NCBI RefSeq assembly: GCF_009730915.1
Contig: NC_052475.1
Location: 24,551,016 to 24,615,015, forward strand
DNA from: Dioscorea cayenensis subsp. rotundata
Lineage: Eukaryota; Streptophyta; Magnoliopsida; Dioscoreales; Dioscoreaceae
Direction: 5' to 3'
DNA length: 64,000 nt
Below are positions 1 to 16,582 of the stretch, piece after piece. The position numbers and the translations under genes were made by a program. Numbering within the stretch: the stretch's first letter is position 1; each line of letters begins with the position of its first letter. The notes below the pieces were generated by a model. That model made no database searches. It was not told the origin of the DNA and worked only from the letters and a program-made list of their open reading frames with translations.

Positions 1-68
1 GTCGCTGCCGGAGGCGGCCTCGACGGGAATAGATCGGAGTCCTCCGGCGGCCACCGGACCCCCGCCAT
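1..68 (-). CDS. Possible N-terminus of a gene cut by the window edge
   Basis: On the minus strand an ATG at 66-68 opens a GC-rich frame that runs off the window and begins MAGVRWPPEDSDLFPSRPP. The composition differs sharply from the AT-rich DNA to its right, as expected at a first exon. The plus strand is also open here, up to about 114, so the strand is not certain. I do not recognise the family from 22 residues. If real, its promoter would lie between this point and the PADRE gene 3' end. Confidence 0.3.
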   Translation of the reverse strand, partial: MAGVRWPPEDSDLFPSRPPPAA

Positions 69-552
69 CGAGATCGAGAGAAATGGGTGCTATTTTTGGG
101 GTAATAGAACACTATTTTAAATTGGAAGAGAGCAACCATAGCCGTACACAAAGCTTCAAGATTCGTAAACTCTAATCTCAAGGCATCTTGATGGATCGGG
201 TTGCAGGCTGATCGTGTATGGTGTTAGGATAGAAACAGAGGATCCTTCTCAGTGTGAACTTTTGATGAGCTATTATTTACGGAAACACCATTTGGCGCCG
301 ATTTTGTGATATTTTGCTCATTAGCCCTTCACATTTTGACATATATCCAATGAGTTCTAAGTTTGCAATACATCATAAGGAATTAAATTTTTTTTTTAAA
401 AAAAAAAGTTTAATCTCCATCCAAATTGTTTATAAACAATATCAAGACCTCAACTGGAAAACATTTCATATAAACAAGAACACAATCAAACTTCATAAAC
501 AACAGAGCCAAAAAGAAAAAAACCAGAGCTTTCAGTTTCATCACTAGTTCAT
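69..552. other. Intergenic, probably includes the PADRE gene 3' UTR
   Basis: AT-rich sequence with T and A runs around 387-410. No coding potential is visible; the open frame at 314-547 is low-complexity and resembles nothing I know. The part next to 553 is probably the 3' untranslated region of the minus-strand PADRE gene. No repeat is recognised. Confidence 0.5.
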
Positions 553-1041
553 TCAAGCAGACTCTTCAATGGTGTCCAATGAAGGTCTCCATGACCACTG
601 CCTTGAAACATTCTTCTCAAACTTAACATTTGTTTCAGGCTTTGGTGATGCCGGCTCCGGTGAAGAAGCCGGACACAAGAAGAAGTCAGTAAGGATTGGA
701 AAAATCCTTGCTAGCTTCTTAGAGCCTCTTTTTTTCACTGATCTAGTGACCATGAATGACAATGTGACCATTTCCTCCTCAGTGAGCACAGAGAAGAGCA
801 TGTCCATAGGGAGGAGGAAGTAGAGACGGTGTCGCCGGAGTTCGTCTTTGTCAGCGAGGCCGGGGACTCTACAACCAATCTTGAGATGACTTGAGTCACA
901 GATAAATTTTCCATTGTGCTCCAGCATGAGGTCTTCTGCTTTTATGATTTGCTTGTACTCTTTGGTCACACCATTCATGTCAATGACCTTGATGGAGCCA
1001 TTGGAGGCCATGCAAGGTGTGCATGATGTAGTGTTCCCCAT
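553..1041 (-). CDS. PADRE (DUF4228) domain protein, N-myristoylation signal
   Basis: This is a single-exon gene for 162 residues. It begins MGNTTSC: Gly2 followed by small and polar residues and a Cys is a classic N-myristoylation/palmitoylation signal, suggesting membrane attachment. The body fits the plant DUF4228/PADRE family: an early segment with a short strand-rich block (KVIDMNGVTKEY), a region predicted to be in the core (AEDLMLEHNGKFICDS), and a middle LRRHRLYFLLPMD motif typical of the family, followed by a basic, disordered tail. PADRE genes are commonly induced by pathogens and abiotic stress (family knowledge); the molecular role is not established. The ATG at 1039-1041 is the first in frame and gives the family-typical N-terminus. 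A TATA-like site lies about 230 bases upstream. Confidence 0.85.
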   Translation of the reverse strand: MGNTTSCTPCMASNGSIKVIDMNGVTKEYKQIIKAEDLMLEHNGKFICDSSHLKIGCRVPGLADKDELRRHRLYFLLPMDMLFSVLTEEEMVTLSFMVTRSVKKRGSKKLARIFPILTDFFLCPASSPEPASPKPETNVKFEKNVSRQWSWRPSLDTIEESA

Positions 1042-1263
1042 CAGAGAAAGAGAGGGAGAGATGTTGTTGTTGCTATCCTGTCTCTGTGAATGATGGATAT
1101 ATAAGAATTAAGATATATTTAATGAACTAATTAATTTATATATATATATATATATAATCTTGGCATGTAGAGAGTGAGAGAGAGAGGGATTAGGCAGGAG
1201 GTCACTGTTTAGACAGGCTTGTTTAATAAGAGAAGCACATGGTTAGGAGTTGGCAAGGTAGGG

Positions 1264-1275
1264 TTTTATATAAAA
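1264..1275 (-). promoter_or_regulatory. TATA-like box upstream of PADRE gene
   Basis: The palindrome ttttatataaaa contains TATATAAA on the minus strand, about 225 bases before the start codon of the PADRE gene. A TA microsatellite at 1139-1156 lies between them and would fall in the 5' UTR. Position and motif fit a core promoter; there is no direct evidence of use. Confidence 0.4.
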
Positions 1276-1276
1276 A

Positions 1277-2102
1277 GAGAGATAATGAAAAAGTGGGGAG
1301 CCTTGAGACTTTCTTAAGGAACAAACTTATTCATTTGGATGAGTGTTTATAAGTATTTTTTAAATTAGACTCTTGTAATCTTTATATATTAATGTGATTA
1401 TTTTATATAAATCATGTTTTCCATTTTTTGGTACTAGTTTTGAATAGATTTGAATTCCATTAAGCAACAACCTGTAAACCTTTGTTTTATTGTCTTCTTG
1501 AAATCTTTAAGCTTACTCTTGGAATCAAGATAATCTAATGATGTTGTGTGTTGTTAGGGACATCTTAAGCTAGAGATTATTGAAGTCTTATAACAACTCA
1601 TAAAGTGCTGAGCTTTTCATAGAATTTTCGTCATGTTTGAAGAAGACAAAGTACCATGAATTGGACAAAGGACTCTAAATTGGTGTTAATCTTTATCCAG
1701 TATACACAGCATAATACTTTTTTTTAAGTAATGATAGAATCACCATCTGCCAAGATTAAAAAAAAGACAATTAGCCAACAATGCATTAAACTAATTAACA
1801 AGTCAATTCCAAGAGTTCATCAGACATCAATATCAAACAGAAAATTTGTTTAACAAACTCATGTTATAATATAAGTTTGAATTTGTCCTTTGTTGATTTC
1901 AAAGGTTAGATTAATCTTATACAATGATTTCTCCTCAAAGACTTTCACATGATAATAGCATTCAAATATTCATCAGAAATTATAGGAAGTATTCGATCAG
2001 AAATCAAGTCCTGCATTATTTTTATTTCTGCTAATGGTCTTGAGCCGTATTCTTGATTAGATCAACAAGGTAAACTAATTGGAATAACAGTCACCGGAGT
2101 AA
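1277..2102. other. Intergenic, no gene seen
   Basis: AT-rich sequence between the PADRE promoter and the 3' end of the GDSL lipase pseudogene. I see no ORF with family similarity, no repeat ends and no RNA gene. Confidence 0.5.
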
Positions 2103-3182
2103 CTACTGTAATATTAGGGAGTAAGGAATTAAAATGTCTGTTAAGCTCCTCAGATTCATTAGCCGAATAAACGATGATTTTGCATTAAAAAATGGATTGA
2201 AGATGAGATTATAAGTATGTTCAATTGGATGGAAGATGTCCCAAAGCAAATACTCTTTGGTGTTCTTGAAAATTTCGTTAAGTACCAACTCCGTATTGTG
2301 ATAATCCTCTACGAATTTCTGACCCACAACAAGCACTTGATACATTCAAAAACTTGCATTTGAGACAGGAAAAAACACATAAATTGACTGCAAAAATTAA
2401 GAAGAAAAATGCTGCAACTCACCGTAATGTTCAGGAAATCGAATATTGACAATATCAAGTGTATCTCCATAGACGTCGATCGCTCCATAAAATTTGTTCA
2501 TGCATTTGAGAACGACATTGATAAGTGTTTGGCAAAAAGAACCCTGCAGGAATATAACCGACAGGACCTAAGCCAACAATAGCAATCTTTCTCACTCCAA
2601 GTTGATATACCCTTTGGATTGCTTGCTGAAACTCTGATACCATCATGTTAATGAAAGTATCAGGATCAGGTTGATGGTCTTGCAAATGAATATGTCATTC
2701 ACCTGTTTTGAAGGTGTAGAGAGCTTGTCTGATTGTATTTTCATTGATGCTTACCATTCTTTAATTTGTTTTCTTTCATAACTCCACTCCCTGCACTTGA
2801 AAAGTTAATTCCATTGGCGGGGTAATTCTCGAGGTTGCCACTCTTCACTAACATATCAACCTCTAGATATGGCATTTGTAGATCAAGGCCTCCATATAGA
2901 GCTGCAAAAAATTATCAAAGTGGATATTGTTTCAGTGTCATGGAGTTGTGTATAACTAAGAAGCTTTGATTGGCTATTAATACTCACTGATGAAGTCTTG
3001 GACCATCCTTTCTTTTGTGAACCAACCTGTGGGGCGGTGGCGAAAGTCCTGCCTGCAGTATCCAAAGAAAAAGGCAGCAGGTACATCGGCATCGCTGAAA
3101 GAGCCCAAGGCATTATTAGCTAAGATGGACAAGGAGAAGAAGAGAAAGTAGTAAATAAAAATTGAAAACAAGCTCTGGCCAT
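2103..3182 (-). pseudogene. GDSL esterase/lipase pseudogene
   Basis: Four exon-like pieces on the minus strand follow the order of plant GDSL lipases. The first (about 3182-2990) carries DVPAAFFFG, then jumps to RPTGWFTKERMVQDF: the segment with the catalytic serine (FGDSxxDxGN) is missing and reads FGYCRQDF. The second (about 2901-2776) has MPYLEVDML and ANGINFSSAGSGV (block II). The third (about 2685-2424) has LGVRKIAIVGLGPVGYIP (block III), then needs a frame change to reach DVYGDTLDIVNI. The last has EYLLWDIFHPIEHTYNLI, with the Asp and His of block V intact. The ATG at 3182 opens a signal-peptide-like frame that hits a stop, while the domain frame has no ATG. Loss of the nucleophile plus at least two frame changes makes an active enzyme unlikely. 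Live members are secreted acyl-ester hydrolases. Confidence 0.8.
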
Positions 3183-3519
3183 CCAAAAGAAGGGAAAAAT
3201 TTAGCACATGAAGCTTAAGGGAGGGAGATGAGTGGTTTAAATGGTTGAGATCCTAAGCCAAGCTACGTGTAAGGAGTGATGCTGGTGAGACAAAAGTTTG
3301 AAACTGAAATTACTCGCTTCTGTTATAACCAAACAGCTTGCTTTTCTGGTTAGCTCCCTGTAAGTAGAAAGAATGATTTGAGAATTGTCTGAGACAAGGA
3401 AACTGATGCACTAAAGACTTTCTCAAACTTAACTGAAAAAAAAATTATGCATATCAACAACAGAGCATTTTACAAGACTTTGGCCAGTCTGACTTCATTG
3501 TGAACCAAACGCTTGACAG
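3183..3519. other. Intergenic upstream of the GDSL pseudogene
   Basis: No coding sequence seen. It would hold the former promoter of the GDSL lipase copy. It ends at the left target-site duplication of the SINE. Confidence 0.4.
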
Positions 3520-3775
3520 GACTAAAATTCATACATCAAGATGAGCGGCCTAGCCGCTAATAAAAAGCAGTGGGCGTCAGAGTCCTCGGCGGAAGCGAGT
3601 GAGGCTGGGGTCACAGCACACGATAGGCGTGGGACCACCCGCACATAACCACTACTCACACTACCAGAAATGCACCCTCACCCAAGATTCGAACTCTCAC
3701 ACTTGGAAAGAATTCTATTGGGGACCCGGCTACCAATAGACCACTTAGTCGTTGGTGACTAAAATTCATACATCA
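3520..3775 (-). mobile_element. tRNA-derived SINE with 19-bp target duplication
   Basis: The direct repeat gactaaaattcatacatca occurs exactly at 3520-3538 and 3757-3775 and brackets a 218-bp body (3539-3756). Read on the minus strand the body starts with a tRNA-like box A region (taagtggtctattggtag, 3731-3748) and has a box B region (gagttcgaatcttgg, 3683-3698) about 35 bases further on, the spacing of an internal RNA polymerase III promoter. The 3' part ends near 3541. A long exact target duplication plus A and B boxes is diagnostic of a SINE, and the perfect duplication suggests a fairly recent insertion. Elements of this kind are moved by LINE proteins, and LINEs are present in this window. 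Confidence 0.85.
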
Positions 3776-4116
3776 GTCCATACAAGAATTGAGAAACAAA
3801 ACAAGCACAAACGCAAGGCACACATTGAATTTGAGAAGACCTTGTATATAATAACAGCTGTGATTAAATTGAGTCATGTATCCAATTGAAAACTGAAAAA
3901 ATATCACCAGATTTTATTGGGCAAAATGTAGCCCAGTGAGCAGGCACCCGCTCTTTCCTCAACATTTACACATGCTGTGAGTGACCAAGAACACAAAAAA
4001 AAACTAAGTGCTGTTGACCTCAGAAAAAGGGAAAAAAAAAGAAAATCACAGGTTTCCGACACAGCAATTGTCTGTGCTGCATAATAGAAATTATTAAATA
4101 AATGAAACTATCTCGA
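3776..4116. other. ATP synthase beta 3' UTR and short spacer
   Basis: AT-rich sequence downstream (minus sense) of the ATP synthase beta stop codon. It probably holds the 3' UTR and polyadenylation signals. Nothing else is seen. Confidence 0.45.
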
Positions 4117-9244
<5,128 letters not shown>

Positions 9245-9293
9245 GGCCGGCGATCAGAGTATTGGAGTTTCCAAAGACGAGCCAATCTAGGGC

Positions 9294-9535
9294 TAGGGTT
9301 TTGGAAGTGATCAGTGAGCCGGAGAACAACGCCAAGGGAATAAAAATGAGAATTTTGAGCACTGTATTGAGGGAGCGAAACAGAGATGGTAAAGAGTTGA
9401 AGGGCGGACGCCAACGGTATCCATCTAAGTGGAATTAAACTTCTGTTTGGAGTCCGGGTTCTTTGGATCGCATGACAATTTAAACTCTCATGGGCCTTGT
9501 GTAAATGGGCTTTGGCCTTTTGTGACGACTGGGCT
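9294..9535 (-). promoter_or_regulatory. Telo-box and three site II motifs of the ATP synthase promoter
   Basis: A telo-box (AAACCCTA on the minus strand) lies at 9294-9301, in the 5' UTR about 50 bases before the start codon. Three TGGGCY site II motifs lie at 9491-9496, 9506-9511 and 9530-9535. In plants, clustered site II elements (bound by TCP factors) combined with telo-boxes mark promoters of respiratory-chain and ribosomal-protein genes that respond to cell proliferation. The arrangement therefore fits the gene it precedes. Confidence 0.6.
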
Positions 9536-10350
9536 TTCTTTGTATCAAGATAATTCTTTGACATATTATTTATTTGAATAAAATATATAAAATAATAATT
9601 TGATTTAGATTCTTCCATAGAGACAAGATGTGACCAAAATAAAGAAGAAAACACAATAGAGAGTCAGGTGAGTTTGGTTCATGCCTTAATTGTGTTTCAT
9701 TTATAATTATGTCAATCCTCTTAATCATATCACTATACCTAACTTTTACTTTGATATGACCCATTTTAACCTTTTGTAAATCTTAACTGATTATTTCATT
9801 TTTAATTGCAAAATTATTAATTATAAAACTCAAAACATAATTAAATTGAAAGGTGATAGCCTACATAATATGCATAAGTTTTTAATATATATATATATAT
9901 ATAAGTTCATATATTTTATTTGTATCTTATCGTGTTTATATAAAAATAAACAAAATCCAATCATCGATTATGACATTCATACTGTTTTAACAGTATAATA
10001 ATAATTTCATAATGTATTCAAATAAGATATGAGTCATATGACCCGTTTATGACCGGTTAACTCCAAAATCAATCCCTAATTTTTACATAGGGACTACAAT
10101 ATAATTTCAAAATCAACAAAGGATTAATATCCATAAATTCATTCCCCTCTTGCCTTTATCCAGAATCCAGATCCCTTTTCTCCAATAATTTATTATTTAG
10201 TCCCTGAAACTTGTACTAATTTTGGAAATTTTGGAAAGCCTTTTCGAGTTTTGGTTACTTCCCCCCGTTCATCATTTCACGTTAAACACCCTAAACACCC
10301 TGAAATTTCAAAAATCCCCCGCCTTCGCCGCCACCCGCCGTCGGGCCGTG
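9536..10350. other. Intergenic spacer between divergent ATP synthase beta and ASF1 genes
   Basis: AT-rich DNA shared by the two divergent promoters, with a TA repeat at about 9886-9903. From about 10,260 the GC content rises toward ASF1. No ORF of interest and no transposon ends seen. Confidence 0.5.
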
Positions 10351-10420
10351 TATAAATCCGGCGGGCACCACCGTGCTTCCTTCTCGTTCTTTATCCGTGG
10401 CTAGGGTTAGGGTTTTGAAT
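10351..10420 (+). promoter_or_regulatory. ASF1 core promoter: TATA box and telo-box
   Basis: TATAAAT at 10351-10357 sits about 105 bases before the ASF1 start codon. The tract ctagggttagggtttt at 10401-10416 contains a reverse-orientation telo-box in the expected 5' UTR. Telo-boxes near the transcription start are common in plant genes for cell-cycle and chromatin functions, matching ASF1. Confidence 0.5.
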
Positions 10421-10456
10421 GAAGGTTTCGAGAGCTAGGGCTTGCTTCCATCGACG

Positions 10457-13400
10457 ATGAGCGCTGTGAACATCACCAACGTCACCGTCTTGGATAACCC
10501 TGCGGCTTTCCTCAATCCCTTCCAGTTCGAGATCTCGTACGAGTGCCTCATCCCTCTTAAAGATGGTATGCATTTCGTCCCTTCGTGTTTTTCTTTTCTC
10601 CTTTGGTGTTTGGTTTTGGATTGGTGGTGAATTTGTCTATTTGGTGAGTGGCGAGTTGATTAGGGTTTTGTTTGTTCTGTGAAAGTTTAGATTGTGTTTT
10701 TCTTCTTGGGTTTGATTTTTGTTCTTGTTTTGCTATGACTGGATGTGCATTGGTAGTGCTTTGACTGTGGCTTCTGATTCCTTGAATCAGGCGGATGTTT
10801 CTATGATTTCATTTTGTTGTTTGTCAATGAGATTTTCTTGTTCGCGAGGTGTAGCTAATCTTTGTAGTGGCGTGAGAGATTATTTTGAAACTTTAATACT
10901 TAATTGTGTACACTGGGTCATGGTGATTCATCATTGGAGCTGTAGGCATATGTGAATACTTAGAAATGTTCTTTAAGTCTCAAACTTGAATAAGCTGGAA
11001 TAATTTTTTATAGGCACTGAAAGAACCTGCTATCCTTTTTTCTGTCCATGTGTCTTTGAAGAATTCTTGTGCATTGATATGGATTTATAAGGTCTATTTT
11101 TTTTAAGATTGAATAATATTCAGGACATAACATAAGATAAGATCCCCTATGGTGGCAATTACATGGCATGTAGGGTATCTCAGATTTCGTTAAGCCAAGG
11201 CTGAGGTTTTATATATGATGAAGGTAGTCTGGCCATCTAGTTTGCAGAACCTCCATTTCTCTTCTCCCCACTTTTCATGGTTGTAGTTGTTTGCTAACAT
11301 TAGTATTTTCAGTCCAATCTCCAATAGAGGTTTGTCCAACCTAGGTTGAGCTCTCAGATTCAGAGGACATTTTATTCCTTACTTTCCACTTGTGACCAGC
11401 AAATAGGAACATGCCTGATGATTTCTTCCTTTATAGCTTTGACAAGCCTCTATCTGGGGACCTTGCAAAAGCTTGATAAATAGGATCTTAAAATGCTGTC
11501 TTTTTTCATATGGCATAGCTATTGCCCCCCATACCTGTTTTTATCCAAAAATCTTGGATTGTTATGTGACACCATAGTGTCATGACCAATTTACATTTAG
11601 CCACTGAGCTGCTTATCCTGTCTTTTTCTTCCTATTTCATGCATTCATTTCTGATGCCTGCTCATTTCTTTCAAAATTTTACATGGTAAATCTGTCCATG
11701 TTCTTTATCTCAAAATTTATGTGTCTCTTCTGCTGTGGTAGCTACGTTACATTTAACGGCAACAATTATTCAATAATGAGGGTAATGAAACCTTCGTTAA
11801 AAGAAAGATGTTTGTCTACCCTAAGATAATCTTTATCAACTTCCTTCTCTTTCTTGCTTATCCTTTTTTGCTTATCTGCAATTTTACTTTTTTGGCTTGC
11901 AAATATTGCCTCAACTTTGGGAAATGTATTCCTGTGGTAAAATGCTAAAATAAACAATTCAGATATTGTGACAGATATTATACTTACCAAAATTAATGAA
12001 CAACAGAAAAGTAGCCTGTTGGAAAAAAAAAATCGCTTAAAAAAAATTGCTGGATCATACTTGATGAAATTTTCAGACTTCGGGAGAAGTAAAATCTGCA
12101 CAGATGGTATTTTCTGTTTGATGTCATTGATCTACTGTTTCTTGGATTTCAATCAAGTAGATAATCAAATATCCCCTGCAACCTTTTACCAATCTCTTCT
12201 TTATCAGCTGCTCATCAGCAAACTGAGCAAATCAATTCTCAAATCCATCTATATTTATAGCCAGGAGATAGATCTCATGGTTGGCAAGGTTTTTATCATT
12301 GACAGTATGACCCAAAAAAAATTGCTTTAATTTTCTCTCCTGCACAGCTCTTAAAGCTGAATGCTTATGCATTTCAAGGATTTCTACCTGTGTTAATGGG
12401 ACAAGGATGTGGGTGTCGAGTACCCAAGTATTAGAGAATATCTAATACTTGAATTTAATGAAAACTGGATACATAGGTATGACGGTAAAAATGTGTGTGT
12501 AAATACGTAGACATGTGGATCATATTGGTTTTGGAAGGGTGGGGAATATTTTAGTAAAACAAATTCTTTTTAGATGTGTAGATATAAACACTATGAACAC
12601 CATTGTCCTTAGAAAGATACAGAACATTATAGTTAGACAATTTTATTAAAAAAAATTGAACTTAAGACAAGGGATTTAAATCATATTAAAATTTAAATTA
12701 TTATTAAATAAGTTTTGTAAAATCATTGAAGTCACTATTAAAAAGATTTTAAAGATAAGAATTATGTTATAAAGATAAGAAAAAAATTAAAGAGAGACTT
12801 ATGTAATTGAAAAGGATAAAAACGAAAGAAAATTAAAAAATATTAGATTGAAAATTAAAAGGAAAAAAATTAATATAAAAAGCAAGAAGAAGTTAAGTGA
12901 AATCAAATTTCTTTTATTTTTAAACATATAAGGTGAATAGGATCTCATGTTCCCCATATGATCTAAATCATAAATTTTGTCATACACAAATTGTGTCATA
13001 AGATCCATGTAACTTTGATCCTATTACTTTGCATTCAATGTAATAAAGACAAGCATTGAATCGGTCATGATGTTGAGATTGCCATGTAAAATGGTTTATT
13101 TCCATTACATGCGGCCTTCAATGAAATGTAATATTTAGCTCTGAAAATATTTATATATATTAACTTGGGAATGCCATTATGATACAATAAGTTCCCAAAC
13201 ACTAACACAATTTTTTAATAACCTTTTTGGTTTATCATCTAAACTTGATGGGGTTGGATCTGTGTAAATGAGTACCGGTGCTTTTGCATTACCAGCACGA
13301 CAGCATAGCTCATTGCATATAATGTCAAATGCCTTTTACTTTATACCCAAGCCCTTTTGACAAGTTTCATCTTTGATGTGGATATTGTAATGAGAGATCA

Positions 13401-16117
13401 TGGTAATTTATACATACCATGATACAGATGACAGTTACCTCTGGTATGACAGCAAAAATGAGTGCCCATCCACTTTAATTTTTAGTCACAAGTAGCCTCT
13501 AAAATTGAGGATATACCAGATGGATAAGCAGCAATTTGTGATTACTTGGGTAGGCTGCTGGAGCATATATGTACATCATTTTAACATTTGCACCAGACCG
13601 GCATGAGACATTGAGAACCCAATGAAGCTGTAGCCATTACAGTGTTATAGCGCATGTTTCACTGGTTATGGACCCAAACATGTGTGGCCAGTCAATGATC
13701 TGAATGGAATGAACTAACAGATCATAGGGAAGGAAATTCAAAGAAAACCTCATTTCCTTTCAAGTATACATGTCTATAAGAAAATATCTTTTTTTCTTGC
13801 AAGCTATAAAACTTGAGTGCTAGCTTTTGCTTATGATGAAGACCAGCTCATTCATTATAAGAGAAGAGGAAAGTTATTAAAGGAATTAAGTAGATACTAC
13901 CTGAATTTGGTAGCCTCTTTTTTGTATGCAACATCAAGCTTGTATATGAATTATCAGAAATAAGTTAGAATGAATTAATCTTATAGCGCTGCAGTCTTTG
14001 GTGAGGTTTATTGGGAATGAGTTGCAGTGAATTGGCTTAGAAAAAAAAATTCATGCCTGCTGATTGTATTTTTAATATTGAGGAGACTAGGAAATGCTAG
14101 CATGAAAAAGGAACCTTGGAATGTGATTGACAGCAGATTGAAATTTCCAGCAGTCTTCTGGTGTTTTACCTGGCAGGGTGCCACTTGATGAAACTAGTAA
14201 GGAGAAATGGTGGTTGAAGTGCTGAAAGAGTAGTGACACATAGAGTTTCTCAGCCAACTTTATATGTGATAATCTAAGTGTGGAAATTTTATACTTATGA
14301 GCACTTATCACTTGGATATGACATCAATCATTTATGTCAGCGATGAGATGCTTAATACTTGAAGCCCTGGAGTTTTTTATGTAGGGATATTGTAGTTGAA
14401 GTGTTTCACTTGAAATTCATGATATCAATTATGGATCAACATCAATGAGTAGTGATGCACTTTGTCTCCTGACAGACGTTAGATATACATGTTTCCATCT
14501 GTTTGAAAAATTAGTACTTTTGAGCAACTATTGCTTAGATATGACATCATACCTTTAAATTCATAGTTGAAAGTGCTATCCTTATGTTACTTTGAGTCTT
14601 TTGAGTTCCTTATTTTGGGAGATTCTAGTTGAAGTGATTCAGAACAAACATCTCTAAACTAGCTTGGGACTTTTATTAATGAAGACTTATGTGTTCTTTC
14701 AGCAATAGGATATTGCAAAAACAAGCTTTCTGTCATGAAATGAACCTCCTCCGTTCAATAGCAAAAGTCATTGTTTTTATAAGAATTTCTCTTGTATCTT
14801 TGTAATCAAGATATCTTGTTGACAAGATAGCAAGTATTTTGTGCTGTGAGAAACTGGTCTGGATTTCAATGGTACACACCCCTGAATAGCGCAATCTATA
14901 TGTAATGTAACATTGTCAGCTTTAACACTGCTGAGTTAGTTTTTGAAAAAATATATATATAAATATATTATTTTCTTTGATTACCTAACATTGTGAAAAA
15001 ATTGTGTAGTTTGCTAACTTCTAACATGCTTGTATGAGTTCTGCAATTCAGATTGATTTGCTCATTATTGAAGGCTCCTGCCTGTTGTGGCCCAAAATAT
15101 CATAAATGAGATTATGTTACTTGCTATCATTTTTACTTTCCAGCCGGTTGCCTCTGATGATTTTACAGCTTCATCTGTTCGGAGTTGCCTTATATTTTCT
15201 GATGATTCTGTTCATAGATGGAAATAGCATTCATATCTTCTGCTTGGTTATTGAAGTGGCTTTGCCATTAAGCTAAATATGGTTTAATGGTTAATTAAGA
15301 GACAGTTGATATTTCCAAGTGTATTCTATTGTGGTGCCAAGTTTTGATTTGTGTCAGACATCTCTTGGTGACATTCTTGAAAACCAATTGTTTGAATATT
15401 CATTGTTCATGGGCTTGTTGTGAATGATGATGACTTGAAAGACTTTGTTGTGTCATGCAACATAGATATCTGTAAAATTTTAAAAATCAAATTTTTTGTT
15501 CTATAAGAGCTGAAAAATTCTCTTTTTGGTCATTGTGTTCAGATTTGGAATGGAAGTTAACGTATGTAGGATCTGCAGAGGATGAAACTTATGATCAGCT
15601 TCTTGAGAGTGTTCTTGTTGGTCCTGTCAATGTTGGAAACTACCGGTTTGTTTTGCAGGTAAGTTGACGCCTTATAGCTAAGCGCCACGTCTTGAATTCA
15701 TCTTTCATTTATAAGACATATTTATTCCATATCCAGGCAGACCCACCTGACCCTTCGAAGATCCGTGACGAGGATATAATAGGAGTGACTGTGCTACTTC
15801 TAACCTGCTCTTATCTGGGTCAGGAATTCATCCGTGTTGGCTACTATGTGAACAATGATTACGATGATGAGCAACTAAGAGAAGAGCCACCTCCAAGAGT
15901 ATTGATTGACAGAGTTCAGAGAAACATCTTGGCTGACAAACCCCGTGTCACAAAGTTCCCCATCAACTTCCATCCTGAAACCAGTGAGGGAGGAGCCCAA
16001 CAACCACCTTCCCCTTCACCTGAAAACCCGAATTCCGATGAATTTCAGCCAGGACAGTCTGAAAACAATGGATGTGATGAGCCTCAGCCTACCTTGCCCC
16101 AAGGTCCCCAAGTCTAA
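10457..16117 (+). CDS. ASF1: Histone H3-H4 chaperone ASF1
   Basis: Three exons, 10457-10565, 15543-15658 and 15737-16117, join in phase to 201 residues, the usual size of plant ASF1. The protein begins MSAVNITNVTVLDNPAAFLN, the conserved first strands of the immunoglobulin-like ASF1 core, and continues through ISYECLIPLKDDLEWKL, YVGSAEDETYDQ and SVLVGPVNVGNYRFVLQ to GVTVLLLTCSYLGQEFIRVG and GYYVNNDY. The core ends near residue 155 and is followed by a Pro/Glu/Asn-rich acidic tail with no clear motif. ASF1 hands H3-H4 dimers to CAF-1 and HIRA during replication and transcription, in the nucleus. Intron 1 is nearly 5 kb, very long against the 606-base CDS; I saw no complete gene inside it. Confidence 0.95.
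14287..14650. repeat. Degenerate tandem duplication inside ASF1 intron 1
   Basis: Two diverged copies lie about 225 bases apart. Each has a block like gagcacttatcacttggat / gagcaactattgcttagat, then gatatgacatca, then gggatattgtagttgaagtg / gggagattctagttgaagtg. The first runs roughly 14287-14420, the second 14510-14645. The copies are too diverged for a recent event. No coding or hairpin structure is seen. Confidence 0.5.
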
Positions 16118-16582
16118 GAATGAAAGGCCCACCATGTTTTTTTCCAGTGCTAAAACACCCTTCAGTGTTAAAAATGGAGTTTTCATTTCAATGAAAGCAG
16201 ACTTTGTGAGCTCTTTCTAATTGAGTAATTGTTGTCATTTTAAGTTCATTCATGGTTAACTAACTTAACTCTCACCAGACTCTGTTATTCATGCCTGTTA
16301 TGCAGCTATTCAATATTGTGAAGCAAGAAAATAGGTACAATTACTGACATATATAGATTTTACTTGCATCTCAGGCTTGTCGAATGAATTTTTTTCTTAT
16401 CAAATAATTAGCATAAAACTAGTTTTTTTTTTTTAAAAAAAAAATTGTGCTACGAATGGGCTGGCCCAAGAAAAGTACTAGGCCTTGGCCCATCTCCAGC
16501 CGAAACGAGTGGCTATCGGGAGCTTTAAAACGCCACCACTGCCCGCTTGAAGTTTTCGAGTGAAGCTCCAGGATTCATAGAA
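16118..16582. promoter_or_regulatory. ASF1 3' UTR and promoter of the plastid protein gene
   Basis: After the ASF1 stop the sequence is AT-rich. From 16457 it carries TGGGCT (16457-16462) and two GGCCCA motifs (16463-16468, 16487-16492), i.e. site II-type elements within 125 bases of the next start codon. No clear TATA box is seen; the nearest candidate is tttaaaa near 16525. Confidence 0.45.

Noticed and set aside
11766..12330. Frames of 111 and 120 codons inside ASF1 intron 1
   Set aside because: AT-rich, Lys/Ile/Phe-heavy, overlapping on both strands, no recognisable domain.
16547..16582. Upstream extension of the plastid protein frame
   Set aside because: It starts with TTG; the ATG at 16583 gives a normal transit peptide.
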